A stretch of DNA of 64,000 bases from NCBI GenBank assembly GCA_016716405.1, contig JADJWK010000003.1, positions 806,001 to 870,000 on the forward strand, given 5' to 3'. Below, one piece after another: positions 58,753-64,000 of the stretch. Both the position numbers and the translations under genes were made by a program. Every line of letters begins with the position of its first letter. Positions within the stretch are counted from its first letter, which is position 1. The notes beneath the pieces were generated by a model. That model saw nothing but the letters and a program-made list of their open reading frames with translations, was not told the origin of the DNA and searched no databases. Source of the DNA: Candidatus Melainabacteria bacterium. Its GTDB lineage: Bacteria > Cyanobacteriota > Vampirovibrionia > Obscuribacterales > Obscuribacteraceae.

Positions 58753-59923
58753 CACTCTCTTCTTCCTCAAGCTCGATTTCGTCTATGATTTTGCGAAGCT
58801 CTAGTCGCCCTACTTTCAGCAATTCTGAGAGTTGACCTTCCGACATGAGACCACGCTTCCAGGCTGCGTGCGCCATGAGGCTCATCCGATGCGAAAGTGA
58901 ACGATTCGCATCACTCTCGGCAGGATCAGTCCGATAAGCCGCCTCGCCTAGAATCTCCTTCGCCTGATTGTCAGTTATGCCGCCATTATCTTGGAACCAA
59001 TCCCAGGTGCCTTTTTTTGCGAGTCCTAGTTCCTCTAGCCTTCGTACGCATGCTTCGCGAGATATAGCATATTCATTGGCAAGAAGAATTACCAAACGAC
59101 GAGTCAGTCTGTCGGTAGCGGTTATATTTCTCCATCGATTGAAACTCGCTGAGAAACATAGAGCCGGTGTGAGAAACTCACGCCCGAATATGTTGGCATA
59201 ACGCTCCTCGCGTGACAAAAACTTCTCATCCGTCTCAAGCACTTCTGGATTGCGACGAGTACCGACGAAATGTCCGAGTTCGTGTGCAGCCGACTGAGTT
59301 CGCCGCTGCACAGGGTGATTTGCATTTAGAAAGATGCAGGCACCTACAGTATCATCGTATGTGAATAATCCTGCGACCCTGGATTTCGTAGAGAGTTTAC
59401 GCTGGTATAGCCGGATGCCTAAGCGATCTTGAACAATTGAAAAAATGTCGACGATTGGACCCCTCAGACCGAGAAAGCTACGGAGTTCGTCAGCATGTTC
59501 TTGTGCAAGTCTAGCAATATCACCAGAACTAATACCCTGTTCAGGAGGGTAGTTTCGCCGTTCTCCAATGCCGAGTACATTTTCAAGTTCTACATCTGCC
59601 TTGATCAAGTTGTTGAACAGCTCGACAGCTTCAGCGGTGTGGCTGTCCTCTGTCTCCATGAGCTTCCGAAACCGTGGCATCAAATCTGTATGGACAGCCT
59701 CTCTACGCATCAGGGCATTAACGGAAGTGCCATAGTGATGTGCAAGGACCTGAAGTTCCTTGATTCGTACACGGCGGACTCCTTGCTCAATTGAAACGAG
59801 CGTTGGACGCGATACCTCGATGAATTGAGCTGCTTCATCTTGTTTGATACCAGCAGTCTCTCGAGCTAGTCTTAGACGGCGCCCAATCTCTTGTGCACTA
59901 AGTTCATTCAGGTCGATCATCAT
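58727..59923 (-). CDS. XRE-family regulator fused to ImmA/IrrE metallopeptidase
   Basis: 398 residues from ATG 59923 behind GAGGAGG. An N-terminal Cro/C1 helix-turn-helix (residues ~11-60, AGIKQDEAAQFIEVSRPTLV) and a central ImmA/IrrE peptidase with zinc motif HELGH (214-218) after SAA. The C-terminal helical region (AKEILGEAAYRTDPAESDAN, HRMSLMAHAAWKRGLMSEGQ) resembles the tail of such regulators. Its start lies inside the end of the QueC-like gene (20-bp overlap) and its end overlaps the PIN gene. Presumably it represses the operon from the repeats at 61865-61910 and cleaves itself or a partner on induction. Confidence 0.92.
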   Translation of the reverse strand: MMIDLNELSAQEIGRRLRLARETAGIKQDEAAQFIEVSRPTLVSIEQGVRRVRIKELQVLAHHYGTSVNALMRREAVHTDLMPRFRKLMETEDSHTAEAVELFNNLIKADVELENVLGIGERRNYPPEQGISSGDIARLAQEHADELRSFLGLRGPIVDIFSIVQDRLGIRLYQRKLSTKSRVAGLFTYDDTVGACIFLNANHPVQRRTQSAAHELGHFVGTRRNPEVLETDEKFLSREERYANIFGREFLTPALCFSASFNRWRNITATDRLTRRLVILLANEYAISREACVRRLEELGLAKKGTWDWFQDNGGITDNQAKEILGEAAYRTDPAESDANRSLSHRMSLMAHAAWKRGLMSEGQLSELLKVGRLELRKIIDEIELEEEESDEQLKLPR

Positions 59924-61268
59924 GCGCCTCCTCAACCCAACTATGCAAGAAACTCTTACCTCCTTGTGCAGAGAGAAATGAATGCCATTCCTGTCCATGA
60001 TTTGATAACAGCGTTCGCAAGTTCTTTAGAGTGTCCTGCACGCTAGCTCTGGTGGCTTCAGCTATCTCTAACACATAAACAAAAAGATCATCATCAGAAA
60101 AGCTCGCCATATCTGCCAACTGTTGAAAATGCCGAGCTCCCACACTGCCATATTCGATCATTCTAGTTCGATCATTGTGATTTGGAATCGCCGTCATTGC
60201 TTGGTAAATGTCTGAAGCGCTCAAGTCGTTGATGACATACGTACCCGGTGTCTCAAAAACAGCAGCAGTGTGTAGACTGATGCGTCTTAACAAGCACGCA
60301 GCACAGAGCCCACATTGCAGTCTTCTTCCACCCACATTTACGACATGGCGCGTCTGCCAACAAGATCGTGTGTTTGTCAGATGATCAGGGTGCTTTTTCG
60401 GAAGTTTTAGAAAGTCCAGCACGGTCTGTCCTTTCGTAAACCAGAGACGTGGTTGCTCGAATTGAACCTCGTAACCAAGCAGTTCTCGCGCAAAGACTTC
60501 CATCTTTCTGAAAAATGCCGGGTAGTTGCGGTAGTCTGCATAGATTCCATGCAAAGGCAAAATCGCAGGACCAAGAGCGCCTTGACCGCTTTCGGGTACT
60601 ATAACTCTCTTGAGCTTTCGAATGTGGGCAGCAATTACTGTGATCGCTGCAAATTGAAATGACCGTGAGCGAAAGCTGCTCTCTCTCGCAATAACATTCT
60701 TTACCCTAAACGGAATTTGAGTGAAGAAGGAATCCCCGTCTTGTGCGTGATGGAGGGTGTTTGCGACTCGAATGCAGAGAGCTTCATCTCGGCTGCCACT
60801 AAGCGCAGAAACTGCGCGAGAATCGAGGCCGTCACTGTAGGCAATGGCGAAGGTCTTGTGATCATTGAAATACAGCTTCAGTTGACGAAATTCGCATGGC
60901 CTAAGATTGCTCGCTCGAACAAAGTCGAATCTCCAAGTATCGCCGGTCAGATACTTTAGTACTTGCTCAAGGCTGTCTCTAACTCTCGGCGCCTGCCAAG
61001 TCTTAATCTCAATGACAGGAACGGTTAGATATAAATCCCGAGACCAGGATAGTGGACGTTTCCATTTGCGATCTGCAAACTCGACTGCAGCAGACAGAAC
61101 TAAGAGATCATAATGAATAGGCTGGCAGCCGCCTACAGCAAGTGCATCAAGGACTTCTGTATCAAAAACTATCTGGTCACCAATGGTGGCATATTCAGAC
61201 CAGCCGTCTTGATTCCTTTGGTCTCTGTCTAGCACGCAAAGATTCAGCTTCCTTTCATTTGCACTCAT
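59904..61268 (-). CDS. QueC-like ATP-pyrophosphatase enzyme (QatC/Cap9-like)
   Basis: 454 residues. Residues ~1-135 form an extra N-terminal domain. The PP-loop is SDGLDS (145-150), standing for SGGxDS. ESGQGALGPAI and YRNYPAFF replace the QueC ENG and THP segments. Zinc ligands are Cys303, Cys319, Cys322 and Cys325 (CW, then CGLCAAC). QueC makes 7-cyano-7-deazaguanine; relatives in the Qat system and type IV CBASS act in phage defence, where a protein is the modified target. The start overlaps the preceding stop (ATGA) and its own stop lies inside the next gene. Here the partners are a small protein, an XRE-ImmA/IrrE protein and a PIN protein. I know no described system of that make-up. Confidence 0.85.
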   Translation of the reverse strand: MSANERKLNLCVLDRDQRNQDGWSEYATIGDQIVFDTEVLDALAVGGCQPIHYDLLVLSAAVEFADRKWKRPLSWSRDLYLTVPVIEIKTWQAPRVRDSLEQVLKYLTGDTWRFDFVRASNLRPCEFRQLKLYFNDHKTFAIAYSDGLDSRAVSALSGSRDEALCIRVANTLHHAQDGDSFFTQIPFRVKNVIARESSFRSRSFQFAAITVIAAHIRKLKRVIVPESGQGALGPAILPLHGIYADYRNYPAFFRKMEVFARELLGYEVQFEQPRLWFTKGQTVLDFLKLPKKHPDHLTNTRSCWQTRHVVNVGGRRLQCGLCAACLLRRISLHTAAVFETPGTYVINDLSASDIYQAMTAIPNHNDRTRMIEYGSVGARHFQQLADMASFSDDDLFVYVLEIAEATRASVQDTLKNLRTLLSNHGQEWHSFLSAQGGKSFLHSWVEEAHDDRPE

Positions 61269-61837
61269 AGTTTTGGTCCATCATCTAGTCCAGTCCGTTT
61301 CGTCATAGTACTTCTGGAAGAGCTCTCGCCACCGAAAAAGCCGCAACGAACTTTGCTGAAGCTTATTCCAGCGAATGTTTCCATGTTGCGCTTTATGGCT
61401 TTTGCATAGTTAGTGCGATTCAGGTCTCCACGGTCCCGTGCGATTATGCAGTGTTCAACCATACGATTTTGGGTGCGAGCAGCTTCATGTCGAACCCATT
61501 TATCGAATCCCAGCTGCCATGCAGCTTCTATGGACGACGAACTTGCAAGGTAGGCAGTGAAGAATCGATGAAGGCTATCTAGTTGGGGTGTCTTCTGGTA
61601 CTTTTCGAATATTCCATCAACAGTGACTCTGGGCACAATATCCTTTTGAAGTCGCTTTACATATGCGTCGAGCTCAAGGACGAGACGCCGAGTCTCTTTG
61701 GTGCAAAGATCCCTGAGTATTGCGCTTTCTGCTCGCTCAATGCGTTCACTTGAGCTCTTTGCATCACTGACCAAATCGTCTCCATACCGTTTCCAACGGG
61801 CTGGAAGGTTTGAGTTTCTAAAGGGGCCGTCCGTCAT
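61265..61837 (-). CDS. Small helical protein, first gene of the QueC-like operon
   Basis: 190 residues from ATG 61837 with GGAG eight bases before. Mainly helical, starting MTDGPFRNSNLPARWKRYGD with a basic-aromatic patch, then RAESAILRDLCTKETRRLVL and RTQNRMVEHCIIARDRGDLN, ending in a Ser/Arg/Gly tail. I do not recognise a named family. By position it is the counterpart of QatB or of the substrate of Cap9, and so may be the target of the QueC-like enzyme. That is inference; the N-terminus is not Met-Gly. It overlaps the enzyme gene by four bases. Confidence 0.7.
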   Translation of the reverse strand: MTDGPFRNSNLPARWKRYGDDLVSDAKSSSERIERAESAILRDLCTKETRRLVLELDAYVKRLQKDIVPRVTVDGIFEKYQKTPQLDSLHRFFTAYLASSSSIEAAWQLGFDKWVRHEAARTQNRMVEHCIIARDRGDLNRTNYAKAIKRNMETFAGISFSKVRCGFFGGESSSRSTMTKRTGLDDGPKL

Positions 61838-61864
61838 AACAATCTCCGCTGTCAGCTACTAAAC

Positions 61865-61910
61865 AGTATACTCTGACATTGTTGGCTTTGTCTAGCTATT
61901 TTCTGACATT
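61865..61910 (-). promoter_or_regulatory. Promoter and repeat operator of the QueC-like operon
   Basis: On the minus strand TAGACA (61894-61889) and TATACT (61870-61865) form -35 and -10 boxes 18 bp apart, about 28 bp before the first start codon. AATGTCAG occurs twice (complement of 61903-61910 and 61873-61880), 30 bp apart. One copy lies inside the spacer, where a repressor would block polymerase. Confidence 0.55.
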
Positions 61911-61995
61911 TTATTGAGAGTGCATAATGAAGGATCGGTCGCTTGGATGACCAACTAACATCAAGATCAGGAAATCCATCAAAAGATCGATTTTG

Positions 61996-63552
61996 TCATT
62001 GCGCTAACGCCATGAGTCGAATTTCCGCTTCCGCTCGAAACCAGTCAATCTCATCGAAGCCGTGGCTGCATCCACGGTTTAACCAGCGATGATAAGCTCG
62101 AAGAGCTACATCTGAATGATCGACCGAAACGAATGGAGCGGCAGCGGTGCATCTTGGCAAAGCCAATGCCAATAACTCAAGCATAAGTATTCCAACGTCT
62201 ATGGTAGTGTCTAGGAGCGGTGCAGATAGATCGGGCTGAAGCGTTGGTACAGACAGTGAAAGATGTGTTTGCGTTACTTCCGATATACCGAGTGTCGAAA
62301 AAGTAGGCTCATTAGGATGCCCGCCAAGGTCAATGAGTTGCTCGTAAAGACGAGCACACTCATCATTGACTATTTGATTCGCTTTGGTCATAAGTTCAGC
62401 GATACTAGCTATCGAGAACCTATGCTTAAATCGTCTGGTAGAGCTGGCATCTTTGTATTTATCAAACCAGACTTGCCTCAGTGTTTGTTCGGCCGTTATC
62501 GCAAAGCAGTACATTGCGTTCTCGAGTGCACCTCTAAGAACCATATTGGTTTCCGCGTAGTGCGCGCTCATAGCAAGCCTAATTGCTCCGAGAAAGGCAG
62601 AATGAGCTCTCATCACGAAGAAGGTTTCAAGCCAGTCGCTTGGCTCAATTGTATCGAAGGCAAGGTCTGCTCCTAGTCTCTGGTATGCGGTAAGCAGAAA
62701 GATCTCCTTTGACTTGAGCGCCGTCAATCGAAGTCGCGCTTCGATGTTAGAGAGTATATTGAATTGGTAAGGATAATCTTGAAACGCAGCGAGCGTATTG
62801 TTTTCTGCCACCTGCAAGAAATTCGATAAGGAATCCTCAGCCCAGCCTGGCGGAACCCAACCCTCGAAGTTCGACGGTACTTTTTCATTTATTAAATCAC
62901 TGACCTCGCTAGAGAGAATCAGGCGAACAATTGGAGAGATGTCTTCTTTCTTCTCTGCTATGGCAACCCACAACTCCCTCAATTCCTCTCTATAAGAGGC
63001 ATCTGGACTTTCTTGCATGATGGGAAGAACGTCCTGTAGCAGAGTCTGAAGCTCGTCAAACCTATCAAGCTTTACCAGCTGTAGGCACTTAAGAATGACA
63101 GGAATGTGAATGTGTGGTACTAAACTCGGTTGCATACATTGCTCGATTACTTTATCGAGCAATGAGATAGACCTATCGAGTTCACCTGACTGCTCTAGGA
63201 GCTGAGCAGAAAGGATCTCTAGAAGGATCCCCTCAAGATCAAGTGGGGTAGATCGGAGATAACGAATCTCCTTCGCAAGGTCTGTATATACAGCAGCTTC
63301 TGGGAGCTTGTTGTTCGCATATAAAGCCCTGGCCAACAGGTGTGCTGCGCTTGCGGCTTCTGGCGTACCTGGTCGTGTATTTGCCTGAAGCTTCCTTGCA
63401 ATTTGCTCCGCCTGGTCAAACTGGGCCGAGATTAGTAGGTCTTTCAGTTTTGCCGACTCGGTCGGATCAAGCTCACTAGATTGAATTGGCGGCAGGTAGA
63501 GACCGGTCGCTTGATCAAGAGTGAATTCAGTTTCGCCTTGCGACTCTTCCAT
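61996..63552 (-). CDS. TPR-like cargo protein, unknown function
   Basis: 518 residues from ATG 63552 (MEESQGETEFTLDQATGLYL); a TTG at 63582 would add ten. The first ~200 residues are helical repeats of TPR phrasing (LISAQFDQAEQIARKLQANT, AASAAHLLARALYANNKLPE, QSGELDRSISLLDKVIEQCM). The C-terminal half is another helical domain (FFVMRAHSAFLGAIRLAMSA, MVLRGALENAMYCFAITAEQ) resembling uncharacterised proteins in which a helical domain follows TPRs. It is the last island gene before tRNA-Val. It could share the defence role of its neighbours but has its own gap of ~160 bp. Confidence 0.65.
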   Translation of the reverse strand: MEESQGETEFTLDQATGLYLPPIQSSELDPTESAKLKDLLISAQFDQAEQIARKLQANTRPGTPEAASAAHLLARALYANNKLPEAAVYTDLAKEIRYLRSTPLDLEGILLEILSAQLLEQSGELDRSISLLDKVIEQCMQPSLVPHIHIPVILKCLQLVKLDRFDELQTLLQDVLPIMQESPDASYREELRELWVAIAEKKEDISPIVRLILSSEVSDLINEKVPSNFEGWVPPGWAEDSLSNFLQVAENNTLAAFQDYPYQFNILSNIEARLRLTALKSKEIFLLTAYQRLGADLAFDTIEPSDWLETFFVMRAHSAFLGAIRLAMSAHYAETNMVLRGALENAMYCFAITAEQTLRQVWFDKYKDASSTRRFKHRFSIASIAELMTKANQIVNDECARLYEQLIDLGGHPNEPTFSTLGISEVTQTHLSLSVPTLQPDLSAPLLDTTIDVGILMLELLALALPRCTAAAPFVSVDHSDVALRAYHRWLNRGCSHGFDEIDWFRAEAEIRLMALAQ

Positions 63553-63681
63553 ATCCTGATCCTGGCTTTCCTTGCGGCACAAAGCATTGCGAGACTGGAC
63601 ACCAAATTTCTCAACGAAGTCTCCCGACGCCGGAAACGCAGTATAATAGAGCGTCTTCAGCCTCGCGAATTTAAAAGGTTC

Positions 63682-63702
63682 GGGGGCACCAAAGGGGCAC
63701 CG
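63682..63702. repeat. GGGGCACC pair near attR (candidate integrase arm sites)
   Basis: GGGGCACC-AAA-GGGGCACC repeats exactly the pair at 25926-25944. It ends 24 bp inside the attR core. Same orientation at both island ends. Confidence 0.5.
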
Positions 63703-63725
63703 ATACTAACCCGATCCCGAAAAAC

Positions 63726-63781
63726 CTTGGGCGGTGAGGGACTCGAACCCCCAGCCCCTTCGGTGTAAACGAAGTGCTCCA
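63726..63781. repeat. attR within tRNA-Val
   Basis: 56 bp identical to attL at 25759-25814. It covers two bases beyond the tRNA end, then the acceptor 3' strand, T-arm, variable region, anticodon arm and part of the D-arm side. Integration keeps the tRNA whole on this side. Confidence 0.92.
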
Positions 63782-63799
63782 CCATTGAGCTAACCGCCC
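63728..63799 (-). tRNA. tRNA-Val (TAC)
   Basis: Complete cloverleaf on the minus strand: acceptor GGGCGGT paired with ACCGCCC plus discriminator A, D-arm TAGCTCAATGGTGGAGCA, anticodon stem CTTCG/CGAAG with loop TTTACAC (anticodon TAC, Val), T-arm GGGGGTTCGAGTCCCT-type. CCA is not encoded. It is the insertion target of the island. Confidence 0.96.
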
Positions 63800-63848
63800 T
63801 TAGGCTCGTAGTTTAGCATACGGCCTTCGCCGGCACGCTCCACACCCC

Positions 63849-63868
63849 GGACGGGTACATTCCCGTCC
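63849..63868 (-). terminator. Hairpin after the partial gene at the right edge
   Basis: GGACGGG and CCCGTCC form a 7-bp stem around six bases, 27 bp past the stop of the minus-strand frame. No U-run follows. Confidence 0.35.
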
Positions 63869-63895
63869 CCTGACAACCACGAACAGCTCCAACAC

Positions 63896-64000
63896 CTACT
63901 TCCCATCCCCACCGGTGCCCAGCTTCTTCTCGTAATACGAAGCCCGCTCCGACGTGCCCAGCTTCGGGCACGTCTCCGCCTACCGCTTGTAAACCGGCGT
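63896..64000 (-). CDS. Possible 3' end of a gene running off the window
   Basis: The minus-strand frame ends LGTSERASYYEKKLGTGGDG-K at a TAG at 63896-63898. Upstream the same frame contains another TAG (near 63980, after VYKR), so either the gene start lies in between or the frame is damaged. About 27 residues are visible; not enough for a family call. Confidence 0.25.

Larger units (their letters stand above)
25759..63781. mobile_element. 38-kb integrative mobilizable element in tRNA-Val
   Basis: A 56-bp identical direct repeat at 25759-25814 and 63726-63781 bounds the region. The right copy is the 3' part of an intact tRNA-Val gene, the left copy an isolated fragment. The integrase gene begins 245 bp inside the left end. 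The interior holds integrase, excisionase-like HTH, MobC, relaxase, coupling protein, RadC, SSB and defence cargo. No VirB/Tra mating-pore genes are seen, so it is mobilizable rather than self-transmissible. Confidence 0.88.

Noticed and set aside
15937..61268. Dpd-type 7-deazaguanine DNA modification (folE, QueC-like, large helicase)
   Set aside because: No DpdA transglycosylase, QueD or QueE; folE is chromosomal and over 40 kb from the QueC-like gene, which itself has a defence-type domain layout.
58150..61837. Canonical Qat system
   Set aside because: QatA ATPase and QatD TatD nuclease are absent; an XRE-ImmA/IrrE protein and a PIN protein stand in the operon instead.

Overview
The window is bacterial DNA of roughly balanced G+C with short operons, Shine-Dalgarno starts and code-11 stops. 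The host cannot be named from the sequence. An LRR-carrying Ser/Thr kinase, many secreted or lipoprotein-like unknowns, a fasciclin-domain protein and a POT transporter would fit an environmental lineage such as non-photosynthetic Cyanobacteriota (Obscuribacterales/Melainabacteria). That placement is a weak inference.

Region 1 (1-25.7 kb) is chromosomal. It carries a POT peptide transporter, a patatin phospholipase, secreted unknowns, a TerC protein, an LRR kinase, HigBA toxin-antitoxin, a methyltransferase-HNH fusion, a HAD hydrolase, a fasciclin protein, a histone-deacetylase relic, folE and a TrxB-like flavoprotein. A rearranged IS3 element follows, then a small defence-like patch with a GGCT-like/HEPN protein, a ScoMcrA-head/DUF6884 protein and two WYL regulators. 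Many genes here are broken by one-base indels (terC, kinase, methyltransferase-HNH, TrxB-like, the 22.5 kb gene, the second WYL regulator). This is either real decay or a consensus with indel errors.

Region 2 (25.76-63.78 kb) is a 38-kb integrative mobilizable element in the 3' end of tRNA-Val(TAC). A 56-bp direct repeat marks both ends and a DUF4102-type tyrosine integrase sits at the left end. GGGGCACC repeats lie inside both ends. The backbone is an integrase plus HTH/excisionase, a MobC-like protein, a VirD2-like relaxase, a VirD4-like coupling protein with accessory membrane, TPR and J-domain genes, RadC, SSB, and candidate oriT/structured DNA. No mating-pore genes are visible, so transfer would need a helper.

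The island cargo is defence-like. It includes: (a) a KGGVGR-variant ParA/P-loop ATPase with a small partner; (b) a four-gene cluster of two unknown proteins, a giant DEAD/DEAH helicase with zinc/MZB region (interrupted by stops) and an Fe-S PD-(D/E)XK nuclease; (c) McrBC; (d) a C5-cytosine methyltransferase with Vsr; (e) a tightly overlapping four-gene operon of a small protein, a QueC-like enzyme, an XRE-ImmA/IrrE regulator-protease and a PIN nuclease, which is the best candidate for an undescribed system; (f) a TPR-like cargo protein.

Two regulatory threads cross gene boundaries. A CTGCAG-N5-CTGCAG-like operator occurs near the chromosomal WYL regulator, the DUF6884 gene and the island helicase cluster. 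A TCGCA-N3-TGCGA operator occurs at higBA and before a distant secreted-protein gene.
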